Source of the DNA: Rikenellaceae bacterium
GTDB lineage: Bacteria; Bacteroidota; Bacteroidia; Bacteroidales; UBA932
NCBI GenBank assembly: GCA_012800665.1
Contig: JAAZIW010000038.1
Coordinates: 1 to 6,402, forward strand
Direction: 5' to 3'
DNA: 6,402 nt
Shown here: positions 1-6,402 of the stretch, in pieces
How the letters are laid out: each line of letters opens with the position of its first letter
How positions within the stretch are numbered: the stretch's first letter is position 1
Notes under the pieces: generated by a model
The model's database searches: none
The model's input: only the letters and a program-made list of their open reading frames with translations
Told to the model about the DNA's origin: nothing
Made by a program: the position numbers and the translations under genes

Positions 1-194
1 GAGGGTTGAATGGCAATTAAACCAAGATTGATTTTAAAGGCAACACCGACATGGTACTGAGTTACATCACCGATTTTGGCTGCTGCATCTTTAATGTCAG
101 TTTCTGTGGAGGTTACACCGGCCATCACGCCGAATTGGGCATGAGCGGCAACAGTCATGCAGAGAGCTGCAAGAACGATAATTAGTTTTTTCAT
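1..194 (-). CDS. Exported, probable PorT-like outer-membrane beta-barrel protein, N-terminal part only
   Basis: An open frame starts at the ATG at 194-192 and runs off the left edge after 64 codons, so only the N-terminus is visible. It begins with a clear signal peptide: MKK, then a hydrophobic stretch (LIIVLAALCMTVAA), then AHA, with cleavage likely after Ala19. The mature part starts QFGVMAGVTS and later reads YHVGVAFKINLGLIAIQP. Alternating hydrophobic residues, a GV(M/K)AG opening and an ...AIQP strand are typical of the small Bacteroidota outer-membrane barrels of the PorT/OMP_b-brl type, so the product is probably an 8-stranded barrel of about 180-220 residues in the outer membrane. 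That family and length are inference from this fragment. The start codon lies only 5 nt after the thioredoxin stop, so the two are probably cotranscribed. No Shine-Dalgarno is visible, as is usual in this phylum. Substrate or function is unknown. Confidence 0.75.
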   Translation of the reverse strand, partial: MKKLIIVLAALCMTVAAHAQFGVMAGVTSTETDIKDAAAKIGDVTQYHVGVAFKINLGLIAIQP

Positions 195-199
195 AATAA

Positions 200-511
200 C
201 TATAAAAGATTATTGATTCGTTTTTCTATTTCCGCCTTGTTTACAAAGCCAACGGTTTTGTCCGCAACTTCCCCGTCTTTAAAGAAAAGAAGGGTGGGGA
301 TGCTGCGAATGCCATATTTCGCCGCCACTTCTTCGGCATCATCTATATTGCACTTGGCAACCTCGATTTTGCCTTCGAATTCTTTGGCAATGTCGTCTAC
401 AATAGGGCTGAGCATACGGCAAGGTCCGCACCAGGAGGCCCAAAAGTCAACAAGAACAAGCCTGCTTGAGGCAAGTATATCATTGAAATTCTTATTGTTT
501 GCTACTTGCAT
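200..511 (-). CDS. trxA: Thioredoxin
   Basis: This 103-residue protein is a full-length classical cytosolic thioredoxin (the E. coli protein has about 109 residues) with no signal peptide. It reduces protein disulfides using electrons from thioredoxin reductase. The redox motif WCGPC is at residues 27-31, with Cys28 as the expected nucleophile and Cys31 as the resolving cysteine. The buried acid is Asp22 in VDFWASWC, and the cis-proline is Pro72 in RSIPT, followed by the FFKDGE turn. A third cysteine, Cys54, sits in VAKCNID. The start at 511 gives the normal family N-terminus with about 20 residues before the first core strand. The gene lies 48 nt downstream of the PII-like gene, behind a good -7 promoter match, and 5 nt upstream of an outer-membrane protein gene. 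Family identity is certain. The symbol trxA assumes this is the housekeeping thioredoxin rather than a paralogue. Confidence 0.95.
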   Translation of the reverse strand: MQVANNKNFNDILASSRLVLVDFWASWCGPCRMLSPIVDDIAKEFEGKIEVAKCNIDDAEEVAAKYGIRSIPTLLFFKDGEVADKTVGFVNKAEIEKRINNLL

Positions 512-554
512 AAGTAATGTGGTTTTTAATGAGTCGGATTTTTCTCGTTAAATG

Positions 555-562
555 CAAATTTA
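555..562 (-). promoter_or_regulatory. Candidate Bacteroidota-type -7 promoter box for trxA
   Basis: On the minus strand these bases read TAAATTTG, an exact match to the TAnnTTTG -7 consensus of the primary sigma factor in Bacteroides and relatives. Its first three bases are the TAA stop codon of the PII-like gene. Transcription would begin a few bases downstream and leave a leader of roughly 35-40 nt before the trxA ATG at 511. The -33 element is weak: the region upstream is A/T-rich, but no clean TTTG stands at the usual 19-21 nt spacing. The placement in front of a 48-nt gap supports it, but the motif is short and could be chance. Confidence 0.4.
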
Positions 563-856
563 ACAACTTTTTTCAATATTCCACATAAAAGCACGCAATC
601 CTAAATCAGGAGTACGCTCATCAGTATGCTTCAGCGCCAGCAAAATTTTGTCTGCGACAACATCATCTTCAACAAAAATAAGCATCGCATGATTGTTCTC
701 CGGCCATACGTAACTGCCCATATGCGGGATGCCATCATCACTGCCGCGGCCTTGTACATCGACCCATCGGGTAAAGCCCCTCTGTCCAAAAAAATCCAAG
801 AGATCGATTATCTCTTCATTATATGCCTGAGAGTAGGCTACGAATAAAGCTTTCAT
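560..856 (-). CDS. PII-like (GlnB-fold) small protein coupled to an RND efflux permease
   Basis: This 98-residue soluble protein has no signal peptide or membrane segment. The visible pattern is a beta-alpha-beta-beta-alpha-beta order: strand MKALFVAY, helix NEEIIDLLDFFG, strand FTRWVDVQGRG, a loop of about 15 residues (38-53), strand HAMLIFVED, helix VVADKILLALKHT, and strand GLRAFMWNIE. This matches the ferredoxin-like PII fold. GQRGFTRWVDVQGRG (24-38) resembles the strand 2 to T-loop region of PII proteins, although the loop is much shorter than a true T-loop, and no canonical uridylylation tyrosine context or classic C-terminal PROSITE-type PII motif can be seen. PII-family proteins bind small effectors and control partners, often membrane transporters, and divergent groups (PII-NG) are known next to RND efflux genes. 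Here the ATG overlaps the permease stop as ATGA, implying translational coupling and a role tied to the pump. The family is inferred from fold pattern and context; ligand and target are unknown. Confidence 0.8.
   Translation of the reverse strand: MKALFVAYSQAYNEEIIDLLDFFGQRGFTRWVDVQGRGSDDGIPHMGSYVWPENNHAMLIFVEDDVVADKILLALKHTDERTPDLGLRAFMWNIEKSC
853..856 (-). other. ATGA stop-start overlap, permease to PII-like gene
   Basis: On the minus strand the four bases read ATGA: ATG starts the PII-like gene and TGA ends the RND permease. The PII-like start fits the fold, since its first strand begins at residue 1. No Shine-Dalgarno is seen, so ribosomes finishing the permease probably re-initiate here, which would tie production of the small protein to that of the pump. 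Confidence 0.85.
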
Positions 857-3800
857 TTTTTAAGATTTACTATTTCGGGATATTCAGCAAGAAGACGTTC
901 GCGCTCCTTTTGAGTCCTGCGGTTTTGGCGGCGTTCCTGCCTGCTGGCAAATATACAATAGATAGTGGGTATCAGCACAAGAGTAACTATAGTGCTGAAA
1001 GTGAGGCCCCAAGCTACCGTCATACCGAGCGAACGCCACATTTCGGAACCTTCCCCGGTACCGAGAGCAAGAGGCAGCATGCCTATTACGGTGGTGAGAG
1101 TGGTCATAAGGATAGGTCTCAGACGGCTGCGGGCGGCAACCACGGAGGCCTCTATGACATTCATGCCTCGTCCGCGCATGAGATTGGTGTAATCGATTAG
1201 AACAATACCGTTGTTCACCACAATGCCCACCAATATAAGTATGCCCACCATTGCCATAATATCGAGCGTGGTGCCGGTAGCCCAAAGGCCTAAAATCACG
1301 CCCATAAAACCGAAAGGCACGCTGAACATTATAACAAACGGACTTACAAAATTCTCGAACTGAGCGGCCATCACCATATACACAAGTATGAAAATGAGAA
1401 TGAGCAAGGTCGTTAGGTCGCCCATCATTTCCTGCTGATCTTCATAGTCGCCGGACATTTCGGTTGTGATATTTGTAGGAATATTAACGGTTTTGATAAT
1501 ATTATTCACGCTTTCCACGCCTCTACTCATCGCAACGCCTTTGGCGGTTATGCCCGTAACGCTTATATAACGCTCGCGATTTTTACGCTCAATGGTGGGA
1601 GGCACCTTGCTTTCCACCACCTTGCCCACTTCTTTTATGCGTATGGAACCACCCATAGGTGTAGTAAGCACCATATTTTCTATATCCGAAACGCTTTTGC
1701 GAAAATCTTTGGCATAGCGGACCCTGATATTGTATTCATCGCCCTCCTCACGGAAAAAAGATGCCACACTGCCGCTCATGGCCGCACTGAAGGCGTTTGC
1801 TGCAATAGTGGAGTTGAGTCCGTGCATGGCAAGTTTTTCCCGGTCGAAATCCACCTGATACTCTGGAGTGTACTCATCGCGGCTCAAAACAACCTGCACA
1901 AAATCTCCGCTTTCATTCATCTTTTGCCTGATTTCCTTGGCAACCCGGTCGGTCTCATCAAAATCGTAGCCGTAAATTTCCAAAGCCACGGTAGTGGCGC
2001 CTCCCATGCCGCCGCCGCCTTCCGTTACCTGCGCACGATGGATTTCGGGATAGTCCTGAAGAATAGCGCGTATCTGATTGGCTATATCGGAGGTACTGCG
2101 TTCGCGAGCTTCCATACTGCCAAGATTGATGTTCATATTTATAAGATATGAGGCGTTACTGCGCGCACTTGCCATGGCATTGTCCGAATCGGCCTGACCG
2201 AAACGATACTCAAACACTTGTATTTCAGGAACCTCTTTTTTAAAGCGGTCATAAATTTCATGCGCAAAGCGGCCTGTAATTTCCTGAGTGGTACCTACAG
2301 GCAGCTCAATGCTTACGGAAAGACGTCCGGCATCAACATTGGGAAAGAAACCCGTGCTGATTTTGGGAAGCAGCAAAATAAAAACGACCACTATAAGAGC
2401 AAAAGAGCCGAGGGTAACGGTCTTGCGATGTGTTACACACCAGCGAACCACCCTCGAATACCAATCGGAGAAAGCTTCGAGTCCGCGGTCAATAGGACCG
2501 AAAACAACCTTATGAAGTTTGGTGTCTTTAGCTTTTGGTCGGAGCATCTTGGAAGCCATTACAGGAACCAAAGTCAGCGCCAAGCCGGTGGAAACAATCA
2601 TTATTATGCTCACTATCCTGCCGAGTTGCTTGAACATAATGCCGGCCATCCCGGAAACCATAGTAAGGGACAAGAACACGCACAAAGTCGTAAGAGTAGA
2701 GCCCATAATAGAGCCGGCAACTTCGGATGTACCATTCACTGCGGCTTCTTTGCGTCTCTCGCCTCTGTCCATATGATTGGAGATATTTTCCAGCACCACT
2801 ATAGAATTGTCCACCACCATGCCTATCGCTATCGAAAGCGCCGACATCGATATAATATTGAGCGTATTGCCTGTAATAAGCAGATATACCAGCGAGCCCA
2901 TCAGAGCGATTGGAATCGCAACCACTATTATAAAGGTCGCCCTCCATCTGCCCAAGAAGATAAACACTACCAGCATCACTACAATCATAGTGATTATAAT
3001 GGTCTCCAGCAGAGATTTAATGGTGTTTATAATATTATCGGAAGAGTCGATGACGGTTGTCAGCTGAATATCGGTCGGAAGGGTGGGGGCTATGCTTTTC
3101 ATCTTGGCCTTCACCTGCTTTATCACATCTACGGTGTTGGCTCCGGTCTGCTTCTGAATCATTATTGTAGCCGACTTTTGACCGTTGGTGTAAGATTCCT
3201 GATATTTTTCGGCAGGCCCGTCCACGAGGGTGGCCACATCCCGCAGATAAACGACGTTTCCCGCATGGTAGCCCACCACTATGTCCATAATCTCGCGCGG
3301 ATTGTCAAACTCTTTTTGCACACGCAGAGAATAGGTTTCACTGCCTATGTCGATACTTCCGGAGGGGACATTCCTGTTCTCGTATGCAATGGCGGAGGAA
3401 ATGCCGGAAATGCTCAGGCCGTAACTTTCTAATTTGTGGGGATCGCAATAAATTTGAATTTCACGGTCGGGAGCTCCGACAACCGTAACCGTGCCTACTC
3501 CATTCACACGGGCGAGCGGAGTGGTCACACGGTCCTCCAAAATACGGTCCAATCCGTTGAAGCTTTGGTCTGCCGTGGCGCTTATAATCATTATGGGAAT
3601 ATCGTCCATACTGAATTTGCGCAGGAACGGGGTGCCGGCTCCATCCGGCAGGATTTGCGCCACCATATCCAGATTATCCCTTATGTCGTTGCAGGCCTCA
3701 TCTATATCGGTGCCGTACTCAAATTCAAGAATCAATATGGAAACATTCTCCCGCGAGCGGGAAGTCATATCTTTAAGATGCGCAACGCTGTTCAGATTGT

Positions 3801-4005
3801 TCTCAAGGAGTTTGGTAAGATTATTCTCTACATCCGAAGCGCTTGCTCCCGGATAAGAACTCATTACCATAACCACATTTGCATCGAAGTCCGGCAAAAG
3901 GGCTATGGAAGTCTTTATAAGAGAGTAAATGCCGAATACTATGAAAGCCACAAATACAAGTATTGTGGTAATCGGCCTGTTTACTGCAGAACGGTAGATG
4001 CTCAT
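853..4005 (-). CDS. RND-family efflux permease, HAE/AcrB-like (SwrC-type branch)
   Basis: This 1050-residue inner-membrane permease is full length for the AcrB family. It would export drugs or other amphiphilic compounds in exchange for protons, as the energised part of a tripartite pump. Membrane segments fall in the expected pattern: TM1 about 10-30, TM2-TM6 about 333-485, TM7 about 528-547 and TM8-TM12 about 862-1018, with the two large periplasmic loops at about 31-330 and 550-860. Family signatures include LLPDFD (36-41), YPGASASDVE (51-60), the TM4 motif GMVVDNSIVVLEN (395-407) and RLRPILMTTL (961-970). By alignment to AcrB, Asp399, Arg961 and Thr968 match relay residues Asp407, Arg971 and Thr978, while Asp408 and Lys940 are replaced by Asn400 and Asn931. 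This Asn pattern is shared with SwrC-like pumps. A glycine-rich stretch (662-669) lies in the second porter loop, and the C-terminus is a basic cytoplasmic tail (1021-1050). The start is 4 nt after the adaptor stop. The HAE type is clear; the substrate cannot be told. Confidence 0.96.
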   Translation of the reverse strand: MSIYRSAVNRPITTILVFVAFIVFGIYSLIKTSIALLPDFDANVVMVMSSYPGASASDVENNLTKLLENNLNSVAHLKDMTSRSRENVSILILEFEYGTDIDEACNDIRDNLDMVAQILPDGAGTPFLRKFSMDDIPIMIISATADQSFNGLDRILEDRVTTPLARVNGVGTVTVVGAPDREIQIYCDPHKLESYGLSISGISSAIAYENRNVPSGSIDIGSETYSLRVQKEFDNPREIMDIVVGYHAGNVVYLRDVATLVDGPAEKYQESYTNGQKSATIMIQKQTGANTVDVIKQVKAKMKSIAPTLPTDIQLTTVIDSSDNIINTIKSLLETIIITMIVVMLVVFIFLGRWRATFIIVVAIPIALMGSLVYLLITGNTLNIISMSALSIAIGMVVDNSIVVLENISNHMDRGERRKEAAVNGTSEVAGSIMGSTLTTLCVFLSLTMVSGMAGIMFKQLGRIVSIIMIVSTGLALTLVPVMASKMLRPKAKDTKLHKVVFGPIDRGLEAFSDWYSRVVRWCVTHRKTVTLGSFALIVVVFILLLPKISTGFFPNVDAGRLSVSIELPVGTTQEITGRFAHEIYDRFKKEVPEIQVFEYRFGQADSDNAMASARSNASYLINMNINLGSMEARERSTSDIANQIRAILQDYPEIHRAQVTEGGGGMGGATTVALEIYGYDFDETDRVAKEIRQKMNESGDFVQVVLSRDEYTPEYQVDFDREKLAMHGLNSTIAANAFSAAMSGSVASFFREEGDEYNIRVRYAKDFRKSVSDIENMVLTTPMGGSIRIKEVGKVVESKVPPTIERKNRERYISVTGITAKGVAMSRGVESVNNIIKTVNIPTNITTEMSGDYEDQQEMMGDLTTLLILIFILVYMVMAAQFENFVSPFVIMFSVPFGFMGVILGLWATGTTLDIMAMVGILILVGIVVNNGIVLIDYTNLMRGRGMNVIEASVVAARSRLRPILMTTLTTVIGMLPLALGTGEGSEMWRSLGMTVAWGLTFSTIVTLVLIPTIYCIFASRQERRQNRRTQKERERLLAEYPEIVNLKK

Positions 4006-4009
4006 AATC

Positions 4010-5032
4010 TTATCTTTCCACTATTTCCACCCTGCTCCCGTCTCTAAGGGCGTTTGCACCGCCAACCGCAATGCTGTCCCCCGGCTGAATACCGTCCAGG
4101 ATTTCGTAGTTGGTATCGAAATGACGGCCCAACGTAACCGCGGAAAGGCGTACAGTGCCGTCGCCATTGAGTATAAAAACGAAATGCCTGCCGCTGCCAA
4201 GCTGCTTTACCACCGCCTCGTCCGGCACCACCACACTGTTATTGTTGCCGAAATTGAGAATGAGTTTGCAATACATACCGGGACGCAAAGCCCTGTCGTT
4301 GTTGGGCACGGTCACCTCCACTTTGAATGTATGGGAAACTGCATCCATCGTTGGATAAATTTTATTTATACTGCCGGTGAACTTCTTGCCCGGAAGGGCA
4401 TCCGCCGTTATGCTCAGCTTTTGACCTACACGAACTTTGGTATAATCGGTTTCGGATACTCCTACGAGAATTTTCACAGGACTTATCTGCTGTACTGTAA
4501 AAATCGGCTGGGCCATCAGGTACATATCGCCGCTGTCGTAATTGCGAGCGGTCACGACACCATTGATAGGAGAACGCAGAATGGTGTTCTCCTCAAGATT
4601 CTTGAAAGCGCTTTTTGCCACATTATATTGCAATTCGGCGGCCTCATAATCGCTTTTGCTGAGACCTCCCTGATTATAAAGCTGCTTCAAGCGCGCCAGC
4701 TCAGTTTCGACATTGCGGAGCTGCAGTTTCTGCTGTTGGAGCTGCACATCATCCATCTCGGCCAAAACCTGTCCCTTTTTCACGAAAGAGCCTATATCCA
4801 CATTGATTTTCTTTATGCGGTTTCCGCTTTGGGGGGCAATATTGTTAACTGCAAAAGCCTGAACAGTAGAGGAATAAACTTCTGTTTGAGGTACTGTCTG
4901 CGATTGCGCCTGCATAACCGTAATGCGCGTTGCAGGCTGCTCAGTAACGGTTTCAGCCTGACTTTCGCTCTTTTTTTGTCCGCAAGAGACAATTGCAAGC
5001 GATGCAATGAGTAAATATATTGTCTTTTTCAT
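4010..5032 (-). CDS. RND efflux periplasmic adaptor (membrane fusion) lipoprotein, HlyD/AcrA family
   Basis: This 340-residue adaptor bridges the permease and the outer-membrane channel. The N-terminus is a lipoprotein signal: MKK, a hydrophobic core, and the lipobox IVSC with lipidated Cys17, followed by GQKKSES. That tail lacks the K-acid-acid type surface-export signal known in Bacteroidota, which fits a periplasm-facing anchor. The order of parts is: a half lipoyl motif around VKKGQVLAEMD (84-94); a short alpha-hairpin at about 95-147 rich in Gln, Leu and Lys; the second lipoyl half, LRSPINGVVTARNYDSGDM (152-170); a beta-barrel domain including LRPGMYCKLIL (249-259); and a membrane-proximal domain to the end (GDSIAVGGANAL). 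No Met- or His-rich metal-binding segment of the CusB kind is seen. Its ATG overlaps the stop of the upstream channel gene by one base (TAATG), and the permease follows after 4 nt, so all three are one operon. Confidence 0.95.
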   Translation of the reverse strand: MKKTIYLLIASLAIVSCGQKKSESQAETVTEQPATRITVMQAQSQTVPQTEVYSSTVQAFAVNNIAPQSGNRIKKINVDIGSFVKKGQVLAEMDDVQLQQQKLQLRNVETELARLKQLYNQGGLSKSDYEAAELQYNVAKSAFKNLEENTILRSPINGVVTARNYDSGDMYLMAQPIFTVQQISPVKILVGVSETDYTKVRVGQKLSITADALPGKKFTGSINKIYPTMDAVSHTFKVEVTVPNNDRALRPGMYCKLILNFGNNNSVVVPDEAVVKQLGSGRHFVFILNGDGTVRLSAVTLGRHFDTNYEILDGIQPGDSIAVGGANALRDGSRVEIVER

Positions 5033-5034
5033 TA
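5030..5034 (-). other. TAATG stop-start overlap, channel gene to adaptor gene
   Basis: On the minus strand the bases read TAATG: TAA ends the TolC-family gene and its last A is the first base of the adaptor ATG. This one-base overlap supports a single message and translational coupling between the channel and adaptor genes. Confidence 0.85.
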
Positions 5035-6366
5035 TTGTAGGTTTTCCTGTAAATCGTAATCTATCCCAAGCGTCTGTTCGAGCGAAGCTTTGGCATTGAG
5101 AAAATTGTAAACCGCCTGGCTTACTGCAAGACGGGCCTGCGTAAGAGCCAGTTGGGCATCGTTCAAATCGGTAAGGGTACTGCGCCCGACCTCATAAGAT
5201 TTTGAAGCTATGCCGTATGCCTTATTGGCGCTTTCAAGGGCTTCCACCGCCGAAAAGTAGCTTTTGCCCGCCATATCCATAGTATTCAGATTGCTCATAA
5301 GCCCAACGCGTAGATTCCGCTCGGCATCTTCTCTTTGAATGGCCAATTGTTGTTGTTGCACCTTTGTCTGCTTGATTTTGTTATGGTTTCTTCCGCCCGT
5401 GAAAATGGGGACATTGAGACTTAGACCCAGCATTGCATATGGATGCCATTTGTATTCGCTGAAGTTGAATTCGTTCTCCATGGCATTTATCTGATAAGAA
5501 AAAGATAATGCAAGGGAGGGAAGATTGGCATAGGTCTGTAGTTTTATGCTGTTGGCAAGCACCTCTGCCTGAAGTTCCAATTGTTTGAGAGAAGAGTTGT
5601 TGGAGAGGTCGAGATTGTCCGGCTCCATATAGGCCATGCCTTCCGAATAGGCAAGAAGAGAATCGGCAACATCTATCTTCATATCAAGGTCCACTCCCAT
5701 AAGGGCCTTAAGCCGCCATAGGGCAAGGATTATTGCATTTTCGCTGTCGTACATATGGGGAACGGCATTCGCAACCGCTGTTTTGGCCCTTGTAAGGTCG
5801 AGTTCGGATGCTTTTGAAGCATTGTATTTCTTTTCGGTAAGAGCACAATTGGCAAGCGCATTTTCGTACACGCTCTTATATACTTTGTGAGCCTCTTTGG
5901 CAAGAAGAGCGGTATAATAGGCCTGCTTCACCTGGGTGACCATCTGGAGTCTCGAGTTGCGCGCCTGTTCAATGGCAAGCTCCACATCTTCTCCCGAAAT
6001 CTCCAAACTCTTCCATAGCTGTGCGTTTATAATGGGCATGCTTGCAGAAACGCCACCGTTAATGGTATTCCAACGCCCCACCTCAAAACTTTGGGATTGA
6101 CCGCCCATATCTATGGTCATAACTTGTTTTTTGAGCGTGCGGTTAAAGGAGCCACTGGCGCTGATTTGCGGAAAGAGGGCGGCATAAGTACCCTTCCGGG
6201 AATATCCCTTAACCTCTATTTCCTTGTCCGCCACCTGAACTGTGGCATTCTCGCTAAGCGCTATCTGCAAAGCTTGTTCGAGGGTAATTGTTGTTTTGGA
6301 TGTGTCTGAGGTGACCGCCACGACTTGTGGAACCGCCAACGCCGCAATCATCAAAATGTTTATCAT
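5032..6366 (-). CDS. TolC-family outer-membrane efflux protein
   Basis: This is the outer-membrane channel of the tripartite pump. From the ATG at 6366 the protein has 444 residues, normal for the family. A TTG at 6372 in the same frame would add two residues, but ATG is the better start; a TAA lies directly before that TTG, so no longer start exists. The signal peptide is MINILMIAALAVPQVVA, with cleavage near residue 17-18. It has no basic residue before its hydrophobic core, which is unusual. Two OEP repeats follow. The first begins TITLEQALQIALSEN (26-40 in this numbering), and the second contains SLKQLELQAEVLANSIKLQ and the conserved turn VPIFTGGRNHNKI (319-331). Each repeat has long amphipathic helices rich in Ala, Gln and Leu, such as LTDLNDAQLALTQARLAVSQA, which form the periplasmic tunnel. 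The C-terminus ends LGIDYDLQENLQ. The stop overlaps the adaptor start by one base. Confidence 0.94.
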   Translation of the reverse strand: MINILMIAALAVPQVVAVTSDTSKTTITLEQALQIALSENATVQVADKEIEVKGYSRKGTYAALFPQISASGSFNRTLKKQVMTIDMGGQSQSFEVGRWNTINGGVSASMPIINAQLWKSLEISGEDVELAIEQARNSRLQMVTQVKQAYYTALLAKEAHKVYKSVYENALANCALTEKKYNASKASELDLTRAKTAVANAVPHMYDSENAIILALWRLKALMGVDLDMKIDVADSLLAYSEGMAYMEPDNLDLSNNSSLKQLELQAEVLANSIKLQTYANLPSLALSFSYQINAMENEFNFSEYKWHPYAMLGLSLNVPIFTGGRNHNKIKQTKVQQQQLAIQREDAERNLRVGLMSNLNTMDMAGKSYFSAVEALESANKAYGIASKSYEVGRSTLTDLNDAQLALTQARLAVSQAVYNFLNAKASLEQTLGIDYDLQENLQ

Positions 6367-6372
6367 ATACAA

Positions 6373-6402
6373 TTAATTCAACTTCCGCCCATTATACAAA
6401 AA
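6373..6402 (-). CDS. Possible C-terminal end of an upstream gene (unidentified)
   Basis: Reading the minus strand from the right edge, one frame is open for nine codons (FLYNGRKLN) and stops at TAA (6375-6373), just 6 nt before the ATG of the channel gene. The other two frames stop at once or slightly further on. If real, this is the tail of a gene in the same operon. TetR-type regulators commonly precede such pump operons in Bacteroidota, and a hydrophobic short tail would suit one, but nine residues cannot identify a family. The alternative is plain leader sequence with a promoter outside the window. Confidence 0.3.
   Translation of the reverse strand, partial: FLYNGRKLN

Noticed and set aside
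347..355. Third cysteine (Cys54) in thioredoxin as a possible novel redox site
   Set aside because: A cysteine at this position (in the VAKCN-D segment) is, as I recall, common in Bacteroidota thioredoxins, so it is not notable here.
512..559. Rho-independent terminator between the PII-like gene and trxA
   Set aside because: The gap is A/T-rich with a short A run and no inverted repeat of useful length followed by a T tract on the minus strand.
1997..2023. Glycine-rich stretch TEGGGGMGGA in the permease as an insertion or repeat expansion
   Set aside because: Bacteroidota RND permeases often carry Gly/Met-rich sequence at this place in the second porter loop, and flanking motifs are intact.
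2218..3432. Long plus-strand open frame of 404 codons opposite the permease gene
   Set aside because: It lies wholly antisense to the clear RND coding frame, its translation is rich in His, Tyr, Asn and Arg with no recognisable domain, and it is explained as a shadow of the permease codons.
3998..5014. Plus-strand open frame of 338 codons opposite the adaptor gene
   Set aside because: It covers nearly the same span as the lipoprotein adaptor, which has full family motifs; the antisense translation has no domain pattern or plausible start context.
853..5032. Heavy-metal (CusA/CzcA-type) RND pump, suggested by the PII-like neighbour
   Set aside because: TM4 reads GMVVDNSIVVLEN as in HAE/SwrC-type pumps rather than the CusA-type motif, and the adaptor lacks Met- or His-rich metal-binding segments.

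Overview
The window looks like chromosomal DNA from a member of the Bacteroidota, most likely Bacteroidales. Several things point that way. The adaptor is a lipoprotein inside a three-gene RND pump operon. Gene starts lack Shine-Dalgarno sequences. The partial outer-membrane gene at the left edge resembles PorT-type barrels. A TAnnTTTG box, the -7 consensus of this phylum, precedes the thioredoxin gene. Genus cannot be fixed from the sequence. All genes read on the minus strand, so transcription runs from the right edge to the left.

From right to left the layout is: a possible last few codons of an upstream gene (6373-6402); a TolC-family outer-membrane efflux protein (5032-6366); a lipoprotein periplasmic adaptor of the HlyD/AcrA family (4010-5032); a 1050-residue RND inner-membrane permease (853-4005); a 98-residue protein resembling the PII/GlnB-like fold (560-856); a thioredoxin (200-511); and the first 64 codons of an exported, probably beta-barrel outer-membrane protein (1-194, running off the left edge).

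The first three genes encode all parts of a tripartite drug/small-molecule efflux pump. They are packed as one operon: a TAATG overlap (outer-membrane protein to adaptor), a 4-nt gap (adaptor to permease) and an ATGA overlap (permease to PII-like gene). The ATGA overlap means the PII-like protein is probably made from the same message as the permease, which suggests it is a cytosolic partner or regulator of the pump. A 48-nt gap then precedes the thioredoxin gene. It begins with a good -7 promoter match built around the stop codon of the PII-like gene, so trxA can probably be transcribed separately as well as by readthrough. The outer-membrane gene follows trxA after only 5 nt.

I see no RNA genes, mobile elements, CRISPR arrays or long repeats. 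The most interesting element is the PII-like gene fused by overlap to an RND permease. The pump itself is an ordinary HAE-type system, with the Asn-substituted proton-relay residues of the SwrC-like branch.
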